From a bacterium (GTDB lineage Bacteria; JAMCPX01), in NCBI GenBank assembly GCA_027364825.1, contig DAHXOM010000255.1, positions 1-13,265 of the forward strand: a stretch of DNA of 13,265 nt, read 5' to 3'. This document shows positions 6,125-13,265 of this stretch, piece by piece (within the stretch, counting starts at the first letter, position 1; each line of letters starts with the position of its first letter). The position numbers were made by a program, and so were the translations under genes. Below the pieces are notes generated by a model, which was not told the origin of the DNA, did no database searches, and saw only the letters and a program-made list of their open reading frames with translations.

Positions 6125-8554
6125 CTACATGTCTGTATATCTTTTTATGTTGATATGCTTCCCGTCTGTTGTAATTTTTATTGCACCGTCCCTGTCCGTC
6201 CTCAAAACCCGGATATTCCTTTTGAACAACCTTCTGAGAACGTCCTTTGAAGGCATGTGAAACGGGTTATCCTCACCGACGGGGATAACAACAATCTTCG
6301 GGTCAACCGCATCCATGAACTCTGCCGAATTCGATGTCTTACTGCCGTGATGTGCGGCCTTCATAATATCCGACTTCAATGCCGAACGATAGGTGTCGAC
6401 AAGCACCAGCTCTGCATCTTCCTCGATATCACCGGTAAAAAGCACGCTGACATCCTTATAGGTTATCTTTGTCAGGACAGCGTAGTTGTTTATATCTTTT
6501 TTTGATGACGGGTCGCACACTTCATGCGGCACACTTAATAATTCTATCCTGACCCCGTTGACATAAAATGTTTCCCTGGAGTTTTTAACCGTAGAGACTA
6601 CGGCTCCTGATCCGTGCACCGCACGCATAAAGTCTTTGTAAACAACAGTATCCAGCGCACAATCACTCTTGTATACCCTGTGTACACCCATGTTTTTCAC
6701 CATGAAGCCCAGCCCGCCGATATGATCGATCTGCGGATGTGAAGAAACCACATAATCAATCCCGTTCCTCTTCAACGACCATAGATACCTCGCAACAACG
6801 GCCTCTCCGGTATCATAGCTCCGGTAAGCACCGCCGCCTGCATCGATGAGCATCGTCCTGCCGTAAGGGAACTCAATCAGTGCACTGTCCCCCTGTCCCA
6901 CATCGATAAACGTTATGGTGAGCACGTTGTTGAAATGTGTCTTGTAAACGTAGTAACCGGTATCAACTGCCTGCAGCAGGAAAAGAAAGGATGCTGCCTT
7001 CATCGTTGTTTTAAGTCCGATCCTTTTAACATTGAGCAGGACTATCATAAATGCATAGTAAAGAAAGATCTCAAACAAGGTAGGTGTCGGTACCCTTATA
7101 GACGCTATGGATAAATCCGAGACAGAGCGTATCACCTGCACAATGGCATGCACCAGCAGGGATATGACGATAAAAAGATAATGGCTTAACCATGGGAAAA
7201 CAAAACCCACTGCGGATGAAAAAAGCGAAAGAGGCAGGACAAGATAGCAAAAGAACGGTATTACGATAACATTGAGCATGATTCCGAACAAAGGCAGGGT
7301 ATTGAAATAGAATGCAATCACACCTCCGAGTCCAAGGGTTACAAAAAAACTTATCAGCAGCATGCTTACTATGGGGAGGGCAATCACTTGAACACTATGG
7401 TTATGAATCCGCTTATGGAATTCCGATGTTATGCCTGTTATTGCAGGCATACAGGCAATAATAGAGCCCACAGCAATAAACGAAAGCTGAAACGATATGC
7501 TGAAAACCGCCATGGGATTTATTGCCAGTATAAGGATGGCTGCGATCAGTATGCCGGTCCACCGCGCCTGGGTTTTGTTTATGAGGAATAGAAAGCAGTA
7601 GACAGCGATCATGATACCGCTTCTTACAACAGGCGGGTTTGCCCCGCTTATGAAGATGTATACAAGCATCGGTATCGTAGATAGAGCAAGAGAAAGTTTC
7701 GGGATATTGGTATGAATACACAGATACTTTGAGCGGGACAGGATAAATTTCACGAGCAAATAGAACAGGTGGGTTATGATTGCAAGGTGCAGGCCTGCTA
7801 CAACAAGAATGTGGATAATACCGGTTGATGCAAATATCCTTCTGATATCCCGGGAGATATAACCCTGATCCCCGATTACGAGCGCCGAAACAATGCCGTA
7901 TACCGTTTGATCGTTTGTGTTTCTTGCTATGACATCCTTGATGTGAACGCGGATGCTGTCGATAAATCCCGGTATGCCTTTTTCCGCAAGGTCCGGTTCA
8001 CTTGAGATATCTCCTTTTTTATTACTATAAGCGACCAATCCAATACCCTTTTTTGCCAGTGAATCCCTATAATCAAAGGAGCCCGGGTTTCTGAGATTTT
8101 TCGGTTTACGGGGTTTTACGCTGACATCGATATAACCCCCCCTGATGAGGTGCGTGGAATCTTTGTCTTTGTTAAAGGCAAGCAGTTGGATCAAACAGCC
8201 GGATGACCTGTCGCGCCTGTTATCAAGCTTATCAATCTTCAGGAGTATCTTTTCTCTGTCAGGATATTCTGCGACAGATTCTGCAATCCATCCGGATACT
8301 GCCACCTTTTTCCCGGCACTGTAAGAAACTACCTCATCCGCACACTGCGTCGAAGGCACAGAAGAGCATGCCATACCGAGCATGAGTACGATGGACGACA
8401 TCAGCAATATCCAAACAAATTTATTTTTTACCACCACAAGAGAGACTAAACACAGGAAGGCCATACCGATAAAAGCATAGAGCGGTACGGCGGGATTCAT
8501 ACCCGACAACAGGATACCCGTTATCATTGCTATAAAAACAGAGAAAAGCCCCAT
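6125..8554 (-). CDS. comEC: ComEC/Rec2 family DNA internalization channel protein
   Basis: An 809-residue protein from ATG 8554, in the full three-part ComEC layout. First comes an N-terminal membrane region with an OB-like DUF4131 domain (about 20-185). The multi-helix Competence domain (about 210-500) carries the signature around GIIHILVVAGLH at 245-256. The C-terminal metallo-beta-lactamase-like domain (about 546-800) has FIDVGQGDSA (549-558), LIDAGGG (569-575), HPQIDH (606-611), TGD (707-709) and HHGS (735-738). In competent bacteria ComEC forms the inner-membrane pore that takes up single-stranded DNA, and the beta-lactamase-like domain is thought to degrade the other strand. No other competence gene lies nearby, as is common for comEC. 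The frame is open to a TTG at 8590 (821 residues); neither start has a good Shine-Dalgarno site, and the upstream 12 codons overlap a palindrome cluster, so I prefer ATG 8554. Confidence 0.93.
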   Translation of the reverse strand: MGLFSVFIAMITGILLSGMNPAVPLYAFIGMAFLCLVSLVVVKNKFVWILLMSSIVLMLGMACSSVPSTQCADEVVSYSAGKKVAVSGWIAESVAEYPDREKILLKIDKLDNRRDRSSGCLIQLLAFNKDKDSTHLIRGGYIDVSVKPRKPKNLRNPGSFDYRDSLAKKGIGLVAYSNKKGDISSEPDLAEKGIPGFIDSIRVHIKDVIARNTNDQTVYGIVSALVIGDQGYISRDIRRIFASTGIIHILVVAGLHLAIITHLFYLLVKFILSRSKYLCIHTNIPKLSLALSTIPMLVYIFISGANPPVVRSGIMIAVYCFLFLINKTQARWTGILIAAILILAINPMAVFSISFQLSFIAVGSIIACMPAITGITSEFHKRIHNHSVQVIALPIVSMLLISFFVTLGLGGVIAFYFNTLPLFGIMLNVIVIPFFCYLVLPLSLFSSAVGFVFPWLSHYLFIVISLLVHAIVQVIRSVSDLSIASIRVPTPTLFEIFLYYAFMIVLLNVKRIGLKTTMKAASFLFLLQAVDTGYYVYKTHFNNVLTITFIDVGQGDSALIEFPYGRTMLIDAGGGAYRSYDTGEAVVARYLWSLKRNGIDYVVSSHPQIDHIGGLGFMVKNMGVHRVYKSDCALDTVVYKDFMRAVHGSGAVVSTVKNSRETFYVNGVRIELLSVPHEVCDPSSKKDINNYAVLTKITYKDVSVLFTGDIEEDAELVLVDTYRSALKSDIMKAAHHGSKTSNSAEFMDAVDPKIVVIPVGEDNPFHMPSKDVLRRLFKRNIRVLRTDRDGAIKITTDGKHINIKRYTDM

Positions 8555-8587
8555 ATACGTTACCGTATACGAATATTCGCCGTATAT
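8553..8587. promoter_or_regulatory. Cluster of CGTATA/TATACG palindromes between comEC and the ABC operon
   Basis: ATATACG (8553-8559) is inverted as CGTATAT (8581-8587). Between them are the perfect palindromes CGTATACG (8564-8571) and CGAATATTCG (8570-8579), and TATACG (8554-8559) also pairs with CGTATA (8564-8569). The block lies at the divergent junction at or just before the comEC start. This density of half-sites in 35 bases suggests an operator or a structured comEC leader. If comEC really starts at TTG 8590, the block is coding, which weakens the case. Confidence 0.4.
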
Positions 8588-8644
8588 CAAATATTTTTTA
8601 GGTCTTGTTGCCTTTTTGAGGAATCCTTGGTTTAATGCACAGAT

Positions 8645-9391
8645 ATGATCAAAATCGAATCCATAACAAAGGTGTATACCAATCTTAAAGCGGTAGATAA
8701 CGTTGACCTTGAGATAAAAGAAGGTGAGTTGTTTTCCCTGCTTGGCCCCAACGGCGCCGGTAAAACAACGTTGATGAAGATGATCGTCGGCCTTTTAAAT
8801 CCGACATCCGGAGATGTGCGCATCGATGAGCACAGTATCATGAAAGAACCGATAGCTGCCAAACGATTGATGGGCTATATACCCGACAGGCCTTTCGTAT
8901 ACGAAAAGCTTACCGGCTTCGAGTATATTCTCTTTGTCGCAAACATGTATCACCTTGACGGCAGCGGCATCGAGAAGCGTGCAAAGGAACTCCTCGAGTT
9001 GTTTTCTCTTACGAGTTTTGCAAATGAGATGATAGAAGGATATTCGCACGGCATGAAACAAAGACTGGTGTTTGCGTCTGCAATGATCCATGAGCCGAAA
9101 TACCTGATTGTGGATGAACCCATGGTCGGTCTTGATCCCCGTGGCATCAAACTGCTCAAGGCAATATTCCGGGGTATGAAAAAGAGGGGAAAGACGATAC
9201 TCATGTCAACACACGACCTTTATGTCGCAGAGCAATTGTCCGACAGGATCGGGATCATAAACGAAGGAAAGATAATAGCCCTTGGGACCGCCCAGCAGCT
9301 CAGGGATCAGGCAGGCATAAAGGGCGGGAACCTTGAAAGCGTATTCTTAAAGCTGACCCATGAAGATATCATAGAGGAACTCGATCTATGA
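8645..9391 (+). CDS. ABC transporter ATP-binding protein (ABC-2 exporter type)
   Basis: A 248-residue ATPase. Walker A GPNGAGKTT is at 34-42, Walker B YLIVDEP at 153-159, the D-loop GLD at 162-164 and the switch His190 in STHD. The Q-loop position reads YIPDRP (Asp81 instead of Gln) and the signature is YSHGMKQRL (133-141) instead of LSGGQ; both departures are seen in ABC-2 exporter ATPases and do not imply loss of function. It powers the permease encoded immediately downstream, whose ATG overlaps this gene's TGA (ATGA), so the two are probably made in fixed proportion. ATG 8645 lacks a strong Shine-Dalgarno site but is the natural family start. It heads the four-gene rightward cluster. The substrate is unknown; drug, lipid or peptide export is possible. 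Confidence 0.92.
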   Translation: MIKIESITKVYTNLKAVDNVDLEIKEGELFSLLGPNGAGKTTLMKMIVGLLNPTSGDVRIDEHSIMKEPIAAKRLMGYIPDRPFVYEKLTGFEYILFVANMYHLDGSGIEKRAKELLELFSLTSFANEMIEGYSHGMKQRLVFASAMIHEPKYLIVDEPMVGLDPRGIKLLKAIFRGMKKRGKTILMSTHDLYVAEQLSDRIGIINEGKIIALGTAQQLRDQAGIKGGNLESVFLKLTHEDIIEELDL

Positions 9392-11076
9392 TGAAACTGC
9401 TTGTCCCGTCCTTCCTGTCCCTGAAGAGGACACTCTCCCTGGGCCGCAAGAAAAACAGGATGAAAATCATCGGCATTTCGCTCCTGGCAGCCGGATTTTT
9501 TACCGGGGAGTACCTGTTCATCGCGAGGATGCTTGTCTATTTCTCCAAAACAGAGATCATAGGACAGCTCCTGATAGAAAGAATGCTCTCCATGGCAAAT
9601 TTCATTTTTTTTGCCATGCTGATATTCAGCAACATCATCACCTCCATATCAACGTATTATACCGCTGATGACCTTGTTCTTATCATGAGCACACCCACAA
9701 CGTTTGAAGAGTTCTTTTACGGAAGATTGCTGCATACCGTTATAAAAAGTTCGTGGATGGTACTGCTCTTCGGACTGCCCATTTATATAGCCTATGGGAC
9801 AATACTCGGGGGCGGTTTCCTGTATTACCTGTTCATGGTTACCGGTCTGCTGGCATTTGTATTCATAGCTTCATCTGCCGGAGTAATTCTTACCATGATT
9901 GCAACCTATGTCCTGCCTGCAAGGAGATTCAGGGAGCTGATGCTCTTTCTGTCACTCATCATATTTATCGGACTGTATATAGGATTCAGGGTAATCAGGC
10001 CCGAAAGGTTCCTGAATCCCCAGAGATTCGAAAACGTCATGGGTTACCTGTCAACACTCAGGTCTTCACAATCCTCAATCCTGCCGAGCACATGGTTCAG
10101 CTCGGCATTGATGTCTTCCCTGTCCCATGCCTATGCGCATGCCCTGCACATGCTTGTGCCCCTTATCGGTACGGCCATGGGCATTACGGTGACCGGTGTT
10201 TTTGCTACGTATCTGTTTTACAGGAGCGGCCTCACCAAGGCACAGGAATCCAAGAATGCAAGACTCAACAAAAAGGGTATTTTATACAGGGGATTGGAGG
10301 CAATTACCGGCAGAGGCCCGTTATTTATCAGGGCGATTATAAAAAAGGATGTCCTGAGCTTTTTCAGGGATGCTTCGCAATGGTCACAGCTCTTGCTGCT
10401 CGGTGCCCTGGTACTTGTTTATGTATACAATTTCACGGCATTGCCGCTCAAAAACATACCGTTTCCTACGATCTATCTGAAAAACATTGTTGCATTTTTC
10501 AACCTCGGACTTGCTGCTTTTGTTATTACATCCATATCCGCACGGTTCGCTTTCCCATCGGTCAGCCTTGAGGGCAGGGCACTCTGGCTGATAAAGGTGT
10601 CGCCGAACGACATTTCCGAGCTTATCAGGGCAAAGATTTTGTACAATCTTGCGCCATTGCTTGTCGTGGCAGCAGCGCTTGTATTCTTTACCAATCATGT
10701 CCTCGGTGTTTTTAACTATATCATGTACCTCTCCATGATCACGATGCTGCTTTTAACGGTTGCCATTACCAATATGGGCGTGGGATTCGGAGCGATCTAT
10801 CCGAAATACCACTATGAGAATGTGGCCGACATAGCCATGGGGTTCGGCGGTCTTGTTTTTATGATAGTGAGCCTCGGTGTAACCATGATTGTCCTTTTCA
10901 TAGAGGCAATTCCCACCTATAAGATCATGAAGGAGTTTGCATTCCCCACGGGATTGAATTTTTACGCGTATGTGTGGATTTCATTATTGTATTTGCTATC
11001 GATATCTATTATCGTGTATCCTGCACTCTACATAAGGGCAAAGGCTTTGGAAGCCATAAAAATAACGGAAGGATGA
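9388..11076 (+). CDS. Large ABC-2-type exporter permease
   Basis: A 562-residue hydrophobic protein with about twelve membrane helices (for example near 26-51, 69-88, 120-140, 147-172, 184-203, 253-279, 332-350, 367-386, 446-466, 484-508 and 528-547). Segments such as LPSTWFSSAL (232-241), KKDVLSFFRDASQWSQLL (319-336) and FPSVSLEGRALWLIKVSP (389-406) are typical of the 'putative ABC exporter' permease family. It is roughly twice the length of a simple ABC-2 permease, so one chain may supply both membrane halves. The ATG at 9388 overlaps the ATPase stop and follows GAGG (9374-9377) at 10 bases; a second ATG at 9391 is possible and changes only one residue. The next gene starts 4 bases after its stop. 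Confidence 0.88.
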   Translation: MMKLLVPSFLSLKRTLSLGRKKNRMKIIGISLLAAGFFTGEYLFIARMLVYFSKTEIIGQLLIERMLSMANFIFFAMLIFSNIITSISTYYTADDLVLIMSTPTTFEEFFYGRLLHTVIKSSWMVLLFGLPIYIAYGTILGGGFLYYLFMVTGLLAFVFIASSAGVILTMIATYVLPARRFRELMLFLSLIIFIGLYIGFRVIRPERFLNPQRFENVMGYLSTLRSSQSSILPSTWFSSALMSSLSHAYAHALHMLVPLIGTAMGITVTGVFATYLFYRSGLTKAQESKNARLNKKGILYRGLEAITGRGPLFIRAIIKKDVLSFFRDASQWSQLLLLGALVLVYVYNFTALPLKNIPFPTIYLKNIVAFFNLGLAAFVITSISARFAFPSVSLEGRALWLIKVSPNDISELIRAKILYNLAPLLVVAAALVFFTNHVLGVFNYIMYLSMITMLLLTVAITNMGVGFGAIYPKYHYENVADIAMGFGGLVFMIVSLGVTMIVLFIEAIPTYKIMKEFAFPTGLNFYAYVWISLLYLLSISIIVYPALYIRAKALEAIKITEG

Positions 11077-11080
11077 ACGT

Positions 11081-12079
11081 ATGAAGAAAACCATGATAAG
11101 TGAATTAAAAGAAGGCATGATAGTTGACAGTACCTTTCTGATAAAAGGGAAAACCTTTGGTACGGGAAAAACCGGGAAAGACTATCTTACCCTTATCATC
11201 GGCGACAAATCCGGGGATTTGGATGCTCGGGTATGGGACAATGCAAAGGACATAGATTCTATGGTCGGTATTAACAACATCGTACAGGTGCGGGGAAGGG
11301 TCAACAACTATAAAGGCAAGCTGCAGATATCCATCGATGAAATACGGTGGATAGACCGGGCATCCGTAGAAATATCAGATTATATGATACTTTCTCCGAG
11401 ACTCGCGGATGACATGCTCTATGAACTGAAGATGCTGATGTCGACGATAGACAACGAACACCTGAAAGGCCTCGTGAACCTCTTTTTTGCAAATGAACAG
11501 ATGGTAAACCTGTTTAAAATATCAAGCGCGGCAAAGACCATACATCATGCGTATGCCGGCGGACTGCTCGAACATACCCTGAACGTCGTAAGGCTTTCCG
11601 ATATGATCATGAGTGTGTATGAAGGAGTGGACAGGTCGCTGCTTTTAACATCCGCCCTTTTTCACGATATCGGCAAGATAAGAGAACTCGGGGGAGATTT
11701 GACAACAGAGTACACGGATGAGGGAAGGCTTATCGGTCATATTGTCATAGGGACCCAGATAATCGATGAACTCATATCCGGACTTAAGAATTTTCCGCGG
11801 GAACTTGCATTACTCCTGAAACACAACATTCTGAGCCATCATGGCGAACTGGAATACGGCTCTCCCAAAAGGCCGAAAACACTCGAGGCTATCATCCTCC
11901 ACTACATCGAAGATATGGATTCCAAGGTAGCAGGGATAAGGGCTTTAATCAAAAAGGAATCAAACGTTGAGGGCGATTGGACAAGCTATCATCCCTCTTA
12001 TAACCGATATTTTTACAAGAAGCATCATTTAAAAATGCTCGCCCGTGATAAGGAAGACAAGGCAGATAAGGAAGATTAA
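11081..12079 (+). CDS. yhaM: YhaM-family 3'-5' exoribonuclease (OB-fold + HD domain)
   Basis: A 332-residue cytosolic protein. The N-terminal OB-fold nucleic-acid-binding domain spans about 14-90. The C-terminal HD domain (about 150-290) holds metal ligands at His165 (LLEHT), His195-Asp196 (LFHDIGK), His220 (LIGHIV), the HH of LSHHGE at 253-254 and Asp280 (DMDSK). This order and length match YhaM (about 314 residues in Bacillus), which trims single-stranded RNA and DNA from the 3' end and needs Mn or Co. The C-terminal tail is unusually charged (DKEDKADKED). The ribosome site GGAAGGA (11067-11073) is 7 bases before ATG 11081 and lies in the end of the permease gene. The neighbouring nucleotidyltransferase acts on RNA 3' ends, which fits an RNA-processing role; the native substrate here is not known. 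Confidence 0.88.
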   Translation: MKKTMISELKEGMIVDSTFLIKGKTFGTGKTGKDYLTLIIGDKSGDLDARVWDNAKDIDSMVGINNIVQVRGRVNNYKGKLQISIDEIRWIDRASVEISDYMILSPRLADDMLYELKMLMSTIDNEHLKGLVNLFFANEQMVNLFKISSAAKTIHHAYAGGLLEHTLNVVRLSDMIMSVYEGVDRSLLLTSALFHDIGKIRELGGDLTTEYTDEGRLIGHIVIGTQIIDELISGLKNFPRELALLLKHNILSHHGELEYGSPKRPKTLEAIILHYIEDMDSKVAGIRALIKKESNVEGDWTSYHPSYNRYFYKKHHLKMLARDKEDKADKED

Positions 12080-12086
12080 AAGGATA

Positions 12087-13265
12087 ATGAATGAGAACAA
12101 AATAGAGGTTGGTTTTCATGAACCTGTCCTTGATAACTACATCGAGCTGGTTTATTCAATAGCAGCGCAGCATGGCATAGAAATTCTCATTGTAGGAGGG
12201 GCACCGCGGGAAATCCTGCTTCACCGCAAGCCGAAGGATTTAGATTTTCTCGTGGTAAAGGGCGATGCACGCAAGATCCCCATGCAGCTCCATGAACTTC
12301 ACGGTTTTTTTTACCCGGTCTTGTTCGACAAATTCGGCACGTACAGGACAGGCATGCAGGGCGTGAAAGAAGTCGATATGGAATTTATTCCCCTGAGAGC
12401 AGAAACCATAGAACGAGACCTTTTCCTGCGTGACTTTACCGTAAACACGCTTACCATGAGACGCCTGTCCATGTTCCAATACGAGATCAGTGATATGCTC
12501 GGCAACGCCTTCACTGCACTTGAACAAATGATCCTGAAAACACCGATAGCCCCTGAGAAAACAATCAAGGACGACCCATTGAGAATCATGCGTGCTGTGA
12601 GATTTTCATGCACCCTCGGTATGGTCCTGGATTCTTCGTTAAAGGCTGCTGCAAAAAATCTCGTCCGGCTCCTGAACGAAGTGGCGGTTGAGCGTGTGCG
12701 TGATGAGCTGTTTATGATCCTGGTATCGGATGTACCCTCCAGGGGCATGCTCCTCATGCAAGATCTCGGCATAATAGACGTCGTAATGCCCGAGGTACTG
12801 CCCATGATTGGTTTTGATCAGAGATCCCCGTATCACAAGGACGAACTATTTACCCACAGCCTCGAGGTAATGGACAAATCGCATCCCCGCATTGAAACAC
12901 GGCTCGCAGCCCTGTTTCACGATACCGGAAAACCTTTTTCGATGCAGCAGGCAGAGGGGAAGGTGACCTATTACGGACATCAGGACAAAAGTGCCGATTT
13001 TTTTAAATCATTTTCAGGCAGGCTGAAGCTGCCCAACCATATAGCAAACACAACAGAAGCACTCATAAAAAGGCACATGATCAACTACTCGCCGGAGTGG
13101 AAGGACTCAACCATCAGGAAATTCATAAAGCACAATTATGACATCCTTGATCAACTGCTCGCACTGTACCGGGCGGATGCAGGCTCCCTTGCCGATCCGT
13201 CAAAGCCGTTGAGCATGGTAGAAGAGCTTGTCGGCAGGATCAACCAGCAGCAGATAGAACAGATA
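12087..13265 (+). CDS. CCA tRNA nucleotidyltransferase / poly(A) polymerase family protein with HD domain (3' end outside window)
   Basis: 393 codons are visible with no stop before the window end. The nucleotidyltransferase head domain has VGGAPRE (36-42) and the catalytic carboxylates in DLDF (Asp51, Asp53), then VDMEFIPLR (96-104) and LRDFTVNTL (114-122). The neck/RNA-binding part has DDPLRIMRAVRFS (162-174) and VERVRDEL (201-208). A C-terminal HD domain has His257, His278-Asp279 (LFHDTGK), His298 and His330. Such enzymes add CCA to tRNA 3' ends, or A tails; sequence alone does not settle which. The usual GGxVRD and RRDFTxNA motifs are altered here (GGAPRE, LRDFTVNT). ATG 12087 starts 7 bases after the yhaM stop; a weak AGG sits only 3 bases ahead. 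An out-of-frame ATG at 12091 stops at once. Confidence 0.88.
   Translation, partial: MNENKIEVGFHEPVLDNYIELVYSIAAQHGIEILIVGGAPREILLHRKPKDLDFLVVKGDARKIPMQLHELHGFFYPVLFDKFGTYRTGMQGVKEVDMEFIPLRAETIERDLFLRDFTVNTLTMRRLSMFQYEISDMLGNAFTALEQMILKTPIAPEKTIKDDPLRIMRAVRFSCTLGMVLDSSLKAAAKNLVRLLNEVAVERVRDELFMILVSDVPSRGMLLMQDLGIIDVVMPEVLPMIGFDQRSPYHKDELFTHSLEVMDKSHPRIETRLAALFHDTGKPFSMQQAEGKVTYYGHQDKSADFFKSFSGRLKLPNHIANTTEALIKRHMINYSPEWKDSTIRKFIKHNYDILDQLLALYRADAGSLADPSKPLSMVEELVGRINQQQIEQI

Noticed and set aside
6257..6505. An 82-codon plus-strand frame antisense to the end of comEC
   Set aside because: It overlaps the beta-lactamase-like domain coding for conserved motifs on the other strand; no independent support.
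9753..10571. A 272-codon open frame on the plus strand inside the permease gene
   Set aside because: It lies wholly within the well-supported permease gene in another frame, is rich in Cys, His and Arg with no domain, and has no ribosome site of note. It is a by-product of the permease codon pattern.
12240..12836. Minus-strand frames of 65-164 codons inside the nucleotidyltransferase gene
   Set aside because: They are antisense to conserved nucleotidyltransferase and HD motifs and have no domain features of their own.
1..13265. CRISPR arrays, tRNA or rRNA genes, prophage structural genes
   Set aside because: No regularly spaced repeats, no cloverleaf-like or rRNA-like stretches and no phage-type proteins were seen on either strand.

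Overview
The window looks like chromosomal DNA from a Gram-negative-type bacterium of moderate GC content. The protein styles (HAE3-like RND exporter, YihY/BrkB membrane protein with a C-terminal winged-helix-like extension, three-part ComEC, YhaM-type exonuclease, HD-type CCA nucleotidyltransferase) fit anaerobic deltaproteobacteria (Desulfobacterota, Syntrophia-like). That placement rests on family resemblance only, because no rRNA or other marker gene is present.

Layout from left to right. Positions 1-323 hold the tail of an unidentified reading frame, two copies of a 24-bp degenerate repeat and AT-rich DNA; this may be the edge of an insertion-sequence remnant. A large RND/MMPL-type exporter gene follows (324-2585, +). 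The gene-free stretch 2586-2953 carries dispersed-repeat-like DNA with inverted repeats. Next is a compact type II toxin-antitoxin module (2983-3641, +): a ribbon-helix-helix antitoxin overlapping a PIN-domain toxin, behind a perfect 7-3-7 palindrome that is a likely operator. The toxin gene runs 8 bp into the end of a convergent YihY/BrkB-family membrane protein gene (3634-4968, -).

A 147-bp divergent region with one good sigma70-like promoter and a second overlapping candidate leads into an extended SDR / 3-beta-HSD-like NAD(P)-dependent epimerase/dehydrogenase (5116-6123, +). It ends one base from the end of the convergent comEC (6125-8554, -), which encodes the DNA-uptake channel. Between comEC and the next rightward gene is a short divergent region rich in CGTATA/TATACG palindromes.

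The right third is a tight rightward cluster: ABC ATPase (8645-9391), its large permease (9388-11076), a YhaM-like OB-fold + HD 3'-5' exoribonuclease (11081-12079) and a CCA-adding/poly(A)-polymerase-type nucleotidyltransferase with an HD domain (12087 to the window end, incomplete). The junctions are a 4-base overlap, a 4-base gap and a 7-base gap, so one transcript is likely. The last two genes both act on RNA 3' ends (trimming and CCA addition); the ABC exporter's link to them is unknown.

Most of the window is recognisable housekeeping or membrane biology. The accessory content is the toxin-antitoxin module with its flanking repeat DNA and the possible IS edge at the left. I did not find a convincing previously undescribed system; the best leads are the regulatory palindromes and the RNA 3'-end gene pairing.
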